From Orychophragmus violaceus (lineage: Eukaryota > Streptophyta > Magnoliopsida > Brassicales > Brassicaceae): a stretch of 64,000 nt of DNA. A program made the position numbers and the translations under genes. The notes under the pieces were generated by a model, which was not told the DNA's origin, did not search any database, and saw nothing but the letters and a program-made list of their open reading frames with translations. The stretch is from NCBI GenBank assembly GCA_030180135.1, contig CM058231.1, positions 50,416,235 through 50,480,234 of the forward strand, given 5' to 3'. This document shows, piece by piece, positions 43,631-54,683 of this stretch. The number at the start of each line of letters is the position of its first letter. The stretch's first letter is position 1.

Positions 43631-46262
43631 ATGGTTCTTCCTGTTGTTGTTATATCTCTTGATGCGAATCAGGCATTAACTGCTCATCTTTGTCGCTCTG
43701 CCAATCCCAAACAATAGTGTTGTACGTTTGGCAGCCGCAGGTGCGGCTGCGGCTGCGTCAACAAGTTACGTTCGTTTGATTGACGCAGGTCTCTGCGGTT
43801 AGACGCTGCGGTTAAACGTTGCGTCTGTGTCTGAAATACGCTGAAAAAATTCAGCGGTGCGACCGAAAAAAGCTGCGACTAACCCTGAAAAAGACAAAAA
43901 TACCCCTAGTTCTATTTGTAAATTACAAAAATGCCATTTACCCTAAATTTAGGCAAAATCTCATCTGTCGTGCTTTGCTTCTTCTCTCTGCGACGCCTGC
44001 TTTGCTCCGATCTAGCTCCAACGCTTTGCTTCTTCTAGCTCCGACGTCTGCTTCACTCTCCGAGTTTAGCTTGGCTTCCCATCCGAGGAATAACACAGGC
44101 AAGCTTCTCTTCTCTCTTTTCTTCTTATATCGACAAGCCCTTTGTTTTGAGTTTCCCTGATATCCATTGTTTCTGCTTCCAATATACACTTATGGGTTTT
44201 GCTTTTTACTTTTCTTAGAGCTGATTTCGATTTGGTTTCTTAGATTGACAGATTTAGGGTTTCGTTTTCAACTCCTAGAAATTTGATTTTCTTTGTCTGA
44301 TTGTGGGTTTCACTTATCCGATTCACAGGGTTTAAAAGTTTTCCACTTTCTTTGCTTCTGATTTGAATCACAGAGTTTAGATTATTGTTTCGTTTACAGT
44401 TATGTTGCGGCCTGAGAAATTGCTTTTTCTATCCAGGTTGATCGTACAAGATCAAGACCTATTGCCAGTCTTTTAATGATCCCGAGGATATTGGGATCGT
44501 ATGGGACAGGTAACAATTATAACAGTCTCTCTTGATTTTTGTTTGTTTTGCAGTTTTGGAGAGCTGATTCTTCTTCTGCACATGACAGATTGTTTTAAGC
44601 TTTTTGGAGAATAGGAAAGAGAACAGAGCTTGGTACAAGGTTCTAGAGTTGCTGTCTCAGTAAGTCCCAATGGAAACTTGCAGTTACTTTTGATTGTATG
44701 ACTAAGACTTTACCTCATCTTATGTATTATTTGGTGCTGCAGATATTAGACGGACACATTTGCAGCACAGATGCAGCAGCTACTAGGCAATTCATTAAGA
44801 GAGCAAGACCTGGAGCCGCCGAGATCGATTGTGGAGGTTCGGTCGATTCTTTGCAAGGACACTGTAGTTAATAAAGCCAAGTCTTTCTATTACTAAGCAT
44901 CGAAGGGGTAAAATGCTCAATATTTCTTAGCTCGAAGCTGTAAAGGATCAGATCTCATTTGCTCGTCTGCTTGAAGTTGCAAGTATTTTGCTTGGTGGAG
45001 CAAATTGGTGAAACCTTTTGATAACTTTGGATGTATAATAAAAGTACAATGGTTAGGTTACCACATTTTACTTTAGTACTAAAATGTCAATATATATCAA
45101 GACTGGTTGCGATAAGGCAAGAGTTAACAACACAATGAAGTTATATACCAAACTCTCTTTACTAAAGTTGACTAAATTCGAAGTAGAATAAATCTGATTA
45201 ATCTCTTTAAATAACATCGTTTATTATTTTAGTTAATGAATTTTTTTATTTATGATTTGGTTTAATACTTTTAATTTAGTTAAATATTTTGGTTTTTTAT
45301 TTTTGTTTTAATTTAGTTTATGATTTTATCATAAAATATGTTGTTATAATTATATATATACCTTAAAAATTAATTCTAATTAAATATAATATTTATTATA
45401 GATGTTAATATATTTAAATGACATTTTTTATTTAAAATATAATTACACAAATTTACAAAAATAAAATATGAATTAATTAAAAAATTGTCGCAGCGTCTAC
45501 AAAACGAACAACAATCTGCATCTTGCGTCTGCGGCTGTGTCGGCGTCTTCAATACGAACAACAACCTGCGGCTGCGTCTGCGGTAAAGTCTGCGGCTACG
45601 AAACAAACAACCTGCGGCAATATTATCGCAGCCATAGCCGCAACCGCCTGCGTCAACCAAACGAACATGACTAATATCTGCAAGAGCAAGCCTAAGATTC
45701 TCTTTCACTAATTTCTGATACTCTAAAGTATCTCCATTAGATTTCTTCACTCCCCCCCATATGAAACGTTGGCGTCACTTGAAAATTTTCCGCATCCATC
45801 GACATGACTCTTTTTCTTCCCTCCTTTACACGTTCCAGTTTGAACAAATCTGCTTCTCGCTTTCTTATCAGTTTTAATCGTTGTGCCACACTTCCTGCAG
45901 CTTAGATATGATCAGTAAAGCAGATTTTTGGGATGTGAATCTAGATTCTGGCTTGTCATACACATCTCCAAAAAGTCCTGCTAGATCAAACACAGCAGAC
46001 GATGCAATTATATCAAACCCATTTATATTTGTAGGCTAGTCGTATGGTTTTGCTCCGTGGCCCTATCTCCATTATCACTTGGATTGGACCTGCAGCACTA
46101 GCTTCCATAGAATTCACCTCTCTGACTCGTTTCTCCAGCTTTTTCTGTTTCATGTGTAAACCTTTTCTGAACCAAGAACTCTCCCTGATTTTTTGTGATA
46201 GTAATTCTAGTTTCTGGGTTAAGGGCCAGCATCTTACACAAATAACTTGTAATCTGCCATGA
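43631..46262 (-). pseudogene. CIPK (SnRK3) kinase C-terminal fragment, split by a DNA transposon
   Basis: Minus strand from 46,262: YLCKMLALNPETRITI, SSWFRKGLHMKQKKLEKRV (end of the kinase domain), then the NAF/FISL motif FDIIASSAVFDLAGLFGDVY (about 45,940-46,020), then the regulatory tail READLFKLERVKEGRKRV, MDAENFQVTPTFHM, and KKSNGDTLEYQKLVKENLRL followed by ALADI. The text resumes at 43,712 with VWDWQSDKDEQLM and ends near 43,631. CIPKs are Ser/Thr kinases switched on by calcineurin-B-like calcium sensors through NAF. Most of the kinase domain is missing and there are several frameshifts. A 1.96-kb transposon sits between ADI and VWDWQ. Confidence 0.87.
43717..45672. mobile_element. Non-autonomous DNA transposon with CTGCGGCTGCG arms
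   Basis: Inserted in the CIPK fragment; removing it and one copy of the 4-bp repeat AATA (43,713-43,716 and 45,673-45,676) restores the CIPK text. The ends GTGTTGTACGTTTGG and CCAAACGAACATGACT are imperfect inverted repeats, followed on both sides by GC-rich words (GCGGCTGCGGCTGCG). No transposase is seen. The superfamily is unclear: duplication length and ends fit neither hAT nor CACTA well. Exon-like plus-strand pieces inside (ENRKENRAWYKVLELLSQ at about 44,608; LLGNSLREQDLEPPRSIVEV at about 44,777) suggest a captured gene I do not recognise. Confidence 0.75.
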
Positions 46263-46530
46263 GATAGCATGAGGGATCATCTTGTCTGGAATAGTAGATC
46301 TGTAGGAAACAAAAGCTTGTGATTATATATCGATGAGGGGATAATCACACAATTTGCAGCTGATGAAATAAAGCAAACCGATAACTGAACAAAAAGTATG
46401 TACAGAAAAGTATGAACCCCATGTTATAATCATGTTCCATCAGAGTTTGAAGTTCCTTACCTTCATCAAAAAACCAGAAACATTACTAAACATGTTAACT
46501 AAAAGACGACATAATTTTATACCAATCAGT
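46245..46530 (-). repeat. Helitron shared module, copy C
   Basis: Similar to 41,085-41,350, but here joined to the CIPK fragment instead of the cysteine protease. Confidence 0.6.
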
Positions 46531-47259
46531 CTTACTCTTCGGTAAGAGTACATCTTCGAGGGAGACTTTTTCCAGCTGTTGAGCGATGCTCCGCTTGAAC
46601 TCGGCCCTGCAAGAGATGGCTCCGATTGAATTGTAGCATCGTTGAAAGACAATTCAACTTCGTGGCCGTTGAGCTCGACCCTATCAAATATAAAATATTG
46701 GAATCAAGTTAGAAGAGTAACATCATATTTGTGAAACCACTGCCATAAACTTTTTTTCGATAACTTGGTCATAACAAACCTGATTCACTCGGTTGAGTTT
46801 GCTAATAGTGTTCTAGAGTACATGAGGAAGATTGAGAAGGAGATGCTCAATTGTTGCATCCTGCCATGAAAAAATCAGTGTAAAATATGCAACATACACA
46901 ATCAAACCCAAATCTCTTGTATAAGAAATTCACTTCGATTTGCTACACGATTTTGGGCCCTTTTCAAGACATAATTATTGAACGGGAAGACCGAGTTAAA
47001 TATTATGTAAAAATCACTGTTGAGTCAATAGATTTATATTTTCAAAATCTCTTACCTACGCAGGGCTGGAGCCATTCCCATTATAACTGATGGTAATGCA
47101 GATATGACGTGTTGAGAAGAGTCAGATGATAGCTTGTACATGCAGAATTGTAGGAGTATTAGTAATAATTTTATGCTTTGGTAGAACTTGGGAACAATGG
47201 GTTTTTCTTAAGCACGTACCTTTGCACAGGGGAGAATGTGCTGAATAGCAAGTTCAGGC
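46531..47259. other. Unrecognised DNA up to the second Tat element
   Basis: A minus-strand Ser-rich stretch (SFNDATIQSEPSLAGPSSSG at about 46,590-46,650) is coding-like but unrecognised. No element end found. Confidence 0.35.
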
Positions 47260-47886
47260 TTTAGCACCCCATTCTTTTGAAAGGTCCAATACCTGTCCTA
47301 CACACGAAGGTCGGCCCAATAGGAAGAAAACTCGGCCCAACAAGCTAGGACCTGAACACGTACCTTCAAACCAAGCCCATTGCTATCGGCTTGGCTCGGC
47401 TTAGCCCACAACAGCAAGTCGGCTCGGCTCCACTAACAGCCAAGGGAATGTACGGCTCGGCCTATCTTGTCACCAAGTACGGCCCATCCGCACGAGCTCA
47501 ACAAGCAGTCAACGGCCTGTGAAAAGTACGACCGAATTTTTACTATAAATAGGAGTCGTCACTGTACATTAATGTAACTTTTTTGGGATCTGTGCACTTC
47601 TTACTACTTTCTCTCTCTAGAGTCAATTTCCCGAATTGTAAACCGAGCACGTCTTTCGACCTGCTCGGGAATCTAAATACAAGACACGCTCGTTTCCGAG
47701 CATACTACTCTCTTCAAATAACCCGAGCGCGATCCTCCAATCGTTCGTCCCGAACACACTTTCATTCTCGTTTATCTCTGAACCTAGTCGGTTCTTTCTT
47801 AAGAATAACTTGACTCCCTCGGACCGAGCACGTCAACCCTCAAGCAAGACGCACATTCCGATCTCGTGACCATCACGGTTATCACA
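47260..47886 (+). repeat. 5' LTR of the second Tat element
   Basis: Homologous to the 3' LTR from its 14th base onward; the first 13 bases (TGTTATATATGGG in the 3' copy) are missing here. TATA box TACTATAAATAGG at 47,541-47,553. Ends TATCACA. Confidence 0.9.
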
Positions 47887-47888
47887 AT

Positions 47889-47906
47889 TGGCGCCGTCTG
47901 TGGGGA
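47889..47906 (+). promoter_or_regulatory. Primer-binding site TGGCGCCGTCTGTGGGGA
   Basis: Two bases after the LTR; identical to the site at 10,735-10,752. Confidence 0.88.
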
Positions 47907-47941
47907 AATAAGTTTTTCTTCACTAACGGACAGGTTCAGCG

Positions 47942-49855
47942 ATGACAGGAGCACAACCGAACAAAGATTACGTCCACATCGAAGATATAACAAGCTCAGA
48001 AACAGCTTCGAGAGCAAGGGGGCAACCCCAGCACGTTTCTCAGGTTGCAGATCCAATCATCCAGCCGGCCGGCGCCGAGCAGCAACCTCAAAACACCGAA
48101 CGACCTCAACAAGTCGCAGAAGCTTAGACAAGCGAGCATGGTGTGTCCGCCTTACTCAAAACTCTCATGACTCAAGTAACCGAACTCTCCCAGGGAATCA
48201 AAGAGCGCTTCGACCAGCTCGCCACGGCGCACGCAATATGCCAGGGGCAAATCAACTATTTACGGATGGCAAGCCAACAAGGATCCGTTCCCCGAACTCA
48301 TCTCCACCGAGCGTTATTCGAAGAAACGCCGCCTCCAAATCCGAGAAACCGAACGGTATCACAGCAAACTGAGGATGAACAACCTCCCAACACGGATATC
48401 CCGGGTGGCTCGGCACTCGGCGCGAACAGAGACAGTGAAATTGAAGACTTGAAGCTGATGTTGAAAAATATGACATCCAAAGTCCACCAGGCAATCAGCT
48501 CGGCACCAGAGATTGATCGCGTACTGGAAGAAACCCAGAATACACCTTTTACTCGTCGCCTCATGGATATCCAGGTCGAACATCCTGTCTCTGCGGTCAA
48601 AATCAAGATGATGACCTACGATGGCAAATCCGACCCAAGACAATTTCTGACGGCATTCCGCATCGCAATGGGACGGACAAAGTTCAGCATCGGAGAGCGC
48701 GATGCAGGCTACTGCCAATTGTTTGTCGAGCACCTGACCGGCTCGGCCTTGGATTGGTTTTCTCGTTTAGAACCGAACTCGATCGACGGATACAACGACT
48801 TGACGCACGCTTTTCTCAAACATTACTCGATGTATATTCAGGAGGAAGTATCAAACGCCGACCTATGGGCCATCTCCCAAGGACCGAAGGAAAGCCTCCG
48901 ATCTTACATCACCCGCTTCAAGAGTATTCTGGCCAAAATCACGATCACTGATAGCGAAGGTCTGCCCGCGCTCCGAAACGGCCTATGGTATGAATCCAGC
49001 TTCCGAGAGGAATTAAAGAAAAACAGACCAAGCTCACTGGAAGACGCTCTCCACCGAGCATCGATCTTTATCGACCTCGAGGAAGAAAAAGAGACCCTAG
49101 CCAAGAAGTTCGGGCCCAAGAGTTCGACTTCCAAGGACAAAGCCGAGAAAAGCACCGAGCAACAACACTACGACCAGGATTACAAGAAAACCAAAGAGGA
49201 AGAAATCGCACGGAAAGGAAAATCTTATCACGTCAGTGATCAGCCACTAGAACGGCATCAGGATGCGGATTTCCTTTACCAAGACCATTGGCAAGATCAC
49301 CCCGATCGCTCGCAAAACCACCAGCATGAGCGACGATCGCAAGGTCTCCAAGGACAAAACTCGAACAAGCCATGGAACAGATCAACTCGCGGAAGCGAAA
49401 AAAGCAAATCATTCTGCAAATACCATCAACGAGGAGGCCACAGCACTGATGAATGCAGAAAACTTCAGGCTTTGCTCTACGCTGAGTATCAAAAAGACGG
49501 AAAGAAACCAATACTGGATCGCAACAAGCCTCCCCCAAAGTAAATCAATCAAGTAACACAACCAAAGAACGAAGCTGAACGCTTCAGGCTCGTCCAAGAA
49601 GAGCGAAAAAAGCAAGTGGCTTTTGCCGAAGAAATCGAGCAAATCAACGCGCACGCAGTTGCCGCGGACAAGCGTGCTCGCGACGAAGAGGATGAAGGAG
49701 AAACGCATCCACCAAGAAGGCGTATAAACATGATTATGGGAGGACTACCGATGGTAAACGACTCAGTACGATCAATCAAGGAATACGAGCGACGGGCCAC
49801 CGTGCCCAGCATTACCTGCGAAACGCCACTGACGAGCTCAAGATTGGCAACGAAA
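47942..49855 (+). pseudogene. Tat gag, nearly intact
   Basis: The ATG at 47,942 opens a frame with one early TAG (48,125-48,127) and continues from 48,128 to a TAA at 49,541-49,543, then stays open in the same frame to 49,855. Core blocks: KIKMMTYDGKSDPRQFLTAF, GSALDWFSRLEPNSIDGYND, HAFLKHYSMYIQEEVSNADL. A CX2-type knuckle is reduced to FCKYHQRGGHSTDECRKLQA, giving C-H-H-C spacing. It would form particles. Whether the TAA between gag and the protease linker is natural or a lesion cannot be told from one copy. Confidence 0.88.
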
Positions 49856-50190
49856 TAAGCTTCACTGAGCACGACTCTGAGGGAGTAGACCGGCCGCACA
49901 ATGATCCACTCGTCGTCGCCATGCGGATCGGCGACTGCGAAGTCGAGAAGATTCTGATCGATACCGGAAGCTCGGTAGATCTAATCTTCAGAGAGACGTT
50001 GCAGCGGATGGAACTCAATGATTATCGCATCAAACCATCGACAAAACCATTAACCGGCTTCTCGGGGGACTCAATAAACACAATCGGAACAATCAAACTT
50101 CCCGTGTATGTCGGCCGAATCACCAAGCTGATCAAGTTCGTGGTCGTCGACCGACCATCTATCTACAATGTCATCCTCGGCACGCCCTGA
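49856..50190 (+). pseudogene. Tat aspartic protease
   Basis: After a frameshift near 49,855 the text reads DPLVVAMRIGDCEVEKILID then TGSSVDLIFRETLQRM, with an intact catalytic DTGS, and ends RPSIYNVILGTP at a TGA (50,188-50,190). Loss of one G in the expected TPWIHEM sequence creates this stop and shifts the frame to that of the RT. The protease would cut gag-pol. Confidence 0.88.
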
Positions 50191-52744
50191 TTCACGAAAT
50201 GAGGGCGGTCCCGTCCACATTTCATCAATGTGTCAAGTTTCCGACCCCATTCGGCGTGTTTACACTACGAGGAGATCAGAGGATATCCCGCACATGCTTC
50301 CGTATCGAGCACAAGATGCGCCACAAATCGCAAGCGTATTTAGTCGCAGAACCTCGAATTGAGCTACCGCCGCCCGATCGACCGCAGAAAGATGCAGTAA
50401 TACAAGTCAATATCGACATCAGGGATCCCGAGCGTTGCGTCGGAATAGGAGCCGATCTCCGTGCAGACTTGCGAGACAAGCTAATAGAATTTCTCAAGGA
50501 AAATGCTACAACCTTCGCCTGGACCACCAGCGATATGACCGGAGTCGACCCGACCATCGCATGCCACAAACTGCACGTCGATCCGATTTTTAAACCAGTT
50601 AAACAGAAAAGACGGAAGCTCGGCTCCGAGCATGCCAAAGCTGTCAACGATGAAGTAGAACGGCTTTCAAAGACAGGTTCGATCACCGAGGTAAAATATC
50701 CTGACTGGCTGGCTGATAGGTGTCAGGTTTTATCCTATATCTAACTGCAAGTGCACAGTTCAGTAGTCGTAGTATATAGGTATCGAATCCACAGGGACTC
50801 CGTATTCAATAGCTCAAGAACAGGAAATTAAACTAGGAAGAAAGCAATGTGATTTAATGAAAATCAGTGCGAGAAAGTAAACAGAAAGCAGAGATTATTG
50901 GTTGTGAAAGCAAGTTATTAAGAGCGCTAAGTCTAGGGCGTTCTCAGGAAATCAGACAAGCAGACAGTTCATTCAGCAAGGATCTAATTAAGCACAGTTC
51001 TAGAACTCAAAACACAGATATAGAATTAACCAAATTCCTTTGCGATAATTCTCTAAGTCTAAGTGCAGCAAACCAAACTTTCGTTTGCGAGAACTAACAG
51101 ATTAAACTAGCATTAATTCCAAGTTTGATATGTTCACAATTATCCTAAACCAAACTTTCGTTTGCGAGAAGTTTAATTGCTCAACCTAATTAGTTCAGAT
51201 TCCTAAACCCCACTTCCGTGACGTATTTAGCAACCTAAGATCTAGATTCTAATTGATCAGGTTAGAACTAGCTTTAAGCACAATTAGATTGAAGAACAGA
51301 TATAGTTATGAATCCTTAACTGAAATAAACAAGTCTAGCAAGTCATGAAATCCTATGTGAGAAACCCTAAACCTAACAAGGAATCTACTCAGACATAGAT
51401 AATGAAAACATAATCATATATTGAATAAATTGCATAGAAGATAAAGAATAAAAGGGGTTCGAAATCTTCTCCAAATACAGATGAAGTAAAAGGTTCAGAT
51501 CAGCCCCAAAAGCTCTAAAATCCTCTGCTCTTAATTATGAAAGCGTAAGTAAATAAAACACCAAAAACTTAATTATATAGGTCTAATCTCGGCCAGGGGC
51601 TTCTTTGTAAATATCAGGAACTTCTGGATCAGAGTGCAATATCTTGACTCTTCATAAACCGCCGAGTTTTGGCCCATCTCGCTGGTGCAACGATCGATGC
51701 TAGAGTGCATCGATCGACGCATTCCTCTGTTTCGGACAGTGAACTCTATCTCTCGGCCAAACACTCCAAATATCTCCAAAAAGTGCCAGAATCACCAAAT
51801 ATGCTTCAAACCTGATTATACCTGTAAAAGACTCTAAAAGAACACAAAAAGACACTAAAACACACTTATATCATGGTCTAAAACTAGTAAAAACCATGAT
51901 ATATCACTGGCGAATCCCGTTGTGGTAAAAAAGAAGAACGGCAAGTGGAGAGTGTGTGTAGATTTCACCGATCTCAACAAAGCGTGTCCCAAGGATAGTT
52001 TCCCACTGCCACACATTGACCGGCTCGTAGAAGCAACCACCGGTCACGAGTTGCTATCGTTCATGGACGCCTTTGCAGGGTATAATTAGATCATGATGTA
52101 CCCTGATGATCGGGAAAAAACTTCCTTTATCACCGACCGCGGCACATATTGCTACAAGGTTATGCCGTTCAAGCTCAAGAATGCGGGAGCGACATACCAA
52201 CGCCTCGTGAATCGCATGTTCGCTGACCAGCTCGGCGACACAATGGAAGTTTATATTGACGATATGCTCGTCAAGTCTACCTCGTCGGACGACCATATCA
52301 ATCACCTCACAACATGTTTCACGAGTCTAAATAAGTACGGAATGAAACTGAATCCGGCGAAATGCACGTTCGCGGTCACGTCGGGAGAATTCCTCGGCTA
52401 CATTGTCACGAGAAGAGGAATTGAAGCAAACCCGAAGAAAATAACGGCGATCACCGAGCTGCCGTCGCCAAGGAACACCAGAGAAGTCCAACGCTTAACG
52501 GGGCGCGTCGCGGCTTTGAATAGATTTATGTCACGATCGACGGACAAGTGTCTCCTTTTCTACAATCTTCTTCGAGGGAATAAGAGATTCGAATGGGACG
52601 CTAAATGTGAGGACACGTTTCAACAGCTTAAAACCTACCTTTCCACTCCACCAATCCTGGCCAAACCCGATGAGGGAGAAACGCTGTACTTATACATCTC
52701 TGTATCAACTTCGGCAGTCAGCAGTGTGCTTGTCCGCGACGACC
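50191..52744 (+). pseudogene. Tat reverse transcriptase, split by a solo LTR
   Basis: The N-terminal part (50,199-50,713) reads MRAVPSTFHQCVKF, then a linker, then HKLHVDPIFKPVKQKRRKLG and EVKYPDWLA. The domain resumes at 51,912 with NPVVVKKKNGKWRVCVDFTD, PLPHIDRLVEATTGHELLSF, then a TAG (52,087-52,089, expected Gln), VMPFKLKNAGATYQRLVNRM, the catalytic YIDD in MEVYIDDMLVKS, and the thumb and connection up to 52,744. The text is continuous across the solo LTR when one ctggc copy is removed. It is then cut by the copia insertion just before FYTSK of the first RNase H. Confidence 0.92.
50714..51906. mobile_element. Solo LTR inside the Tat reverse transcriptase
   Basis: 1,193 bp, starting TGATAGGTGTCAGG and ending CATGATATATCA, with perfect 5-bp flanks ctggc (50,709-50,713 and 51,907-51,911). 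It has no coding content, primer site or polypurine tract. The block around 50,745-50,800 (AAGTGCACAG, GTATCGAATCCACAGGGACT) is a phrase common in plant LTRs. Element family not determined. Confidence 0.92.
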
Positions 52745-52749
52745 GAGGC

Positions 52750-53414
52750 TGAAGGATTATGAGTTTTTCCATGGTTCAATTCCCAAATTGCAACCTAGCA
52801 CATAATCTTAAACAGATCTAGGTTCTTGTAAATGAATCAAATAAACAAACCTGGACATTACCTTTGCAGCGGAATTTGGTGGTAATGACGAGATCAACGA
52901 ACAGATGAATACCTGTTCCTCCTTGGTATCCACACGCTTACAAGCACGGATGGCTGCTAGACCGGATGGAATTCAACCAGAGAGAGAGAGAGAGGAGAGA
53001 GAGCCTGCGGCTGCTCTTCCAAATCGCCAATCAGCATCAGGGTTTCATAACCCATGTTGCAATTTATTAACTCACTAATGGGCCCAAGTTTAATTAATTA
53101 AACTAATGGTCCATTAGACTTTTGGGCCCAAGACACAAATCAGACAAAAGCCCATTTGTTGTCTGCCCAACTCTCTGTACAAATACAGTAAATGCCTCAG
53201 CATCTTACGTATTAATTCCATCTTAACTTTCCCGTTAGCTATGGTGTGTGACCCTTCGGGATCATACAATACTGGTAATAAGTCCTAAACTTATAGATCA
53301 AGAGCGGACTCTAGCAAGCCATCATGATCACCCAGTATTTATGACTTATGTCTGATCTCGACACTTATAATACTTTCTAGAGATAGTACGGTAGATTTCA
53401 GGACATTCCCAACA
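52750..53414 (-). repeat. 3' LTR of the copia element
   Basis: 665 bp, TGAAGG...CCAACA on the plus strand. Contains a (GA)n run at about 52,980-53,000. Confidence 0.95.
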
Positions 53415-54683
53415 ATCTCCCACTTGTACTGGAATCCTACACATGACATTCCCAACAATCTCCCGATTGTACTGGAATCCTACATTCCCTAATCCTTTTG
53501 TCTCAATATCTCGATCTGGCATAAGGCAAGATGCGTGTCATCCTTATATAGCAAGACCATTTTAATCGGACCAGATTTGATACTGAAAATTCAAACGACT
53601 TGGGCAAGTCCGTTTGGGAGTGGCCACTCTCTTACCAGCTATCAAGTCTCCGATTGGCCTAGAGATATTACCTCCGTTAAACGGCAGGGACAAATCCCAT
53701 CTTGTTCCATCACTATGAACTACACACTTTATAATACACCCAACCAAGGTCCTTATAGCTCCCAGTTACGAAACAGCGTTAGACAATGATCAAAGCGCAT
53801 CACTCCATGTGCAGCCACATGCATGCGAACTCAGGTCTAAGGACTATACTCTATAGTCGTATATGAGAACCTCTCATGACACAGATATTAATATCTTGTA
53901 GAGTTCTCATCAGCGGGCCATGTCCGGTCATATGCTCCCCTACATATACCTATGTGTCGACTTTGATGCCGCGCATCTATGACCCCTCGAAACTTGGTCA
54001 TAAGTCTCAACACAATCTAGTCTCAAGTGGTTGTTGGTGTTCCAATTTCAACAACCTTCGACTATGGACACTGTGATTTATGTCATTTCATTAAATATGG
54101 GGTTTCAGGATCAAGTCTACTCATGTACTTCGATGGCCCATATATAATGACATGAATCATTTTGGAACGATTATATATATCACAGTTAAAATAATCCAGA
54201 AATCATAGATTTCATAAACATAAAATATTATGTTTACATGAACCTTTCAAAACAACTAAGTAAAGCCCTTTACAAACTCCCACTGAAATTAAGACTACAT
54301 CTTAGTTTCATTCATCCTACAGCTATAGTCCGCGACTCATGCTTAGGCCTAAGGAGTGGCTTCGTTAATAGATTGGCAACGTTCTCATTCGATGAAACTT
54401 GCTTATCTACTTAACACCTCTGTCATTTATCTCACGGAATAGGTTATACCTACCCTCAAGGTGTTTGGACCTCTGATGTGCAGCTAGTCTCATCTATGCT
54501 GTGAATCACATCAAGTTCAGTAATGAACTCTTCTTTCCAAACAACCTCTTTCGCCGCTTCTCAAGCTGCGAAATGCTCAGCTTAAGTCATGGAGTCAGCA
54601 ACAGTGCCTCGCACCGCCAGACAGACACAAGATATAGCCGGACTGTGACCAGGAATTATCTTTGTCAATTGAAAAATTGCCTT
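53415..54683 (-). other. Copia region between pol and 3' LTR
   Basis: No pol similarity seen. The polypurine tract (minus AAGTGGGAGAT) lies at 53,415-53,425, and about 42 bp including the LTR end and this tract is repeated once at 53,446-53,487. Confidence 0.6.
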
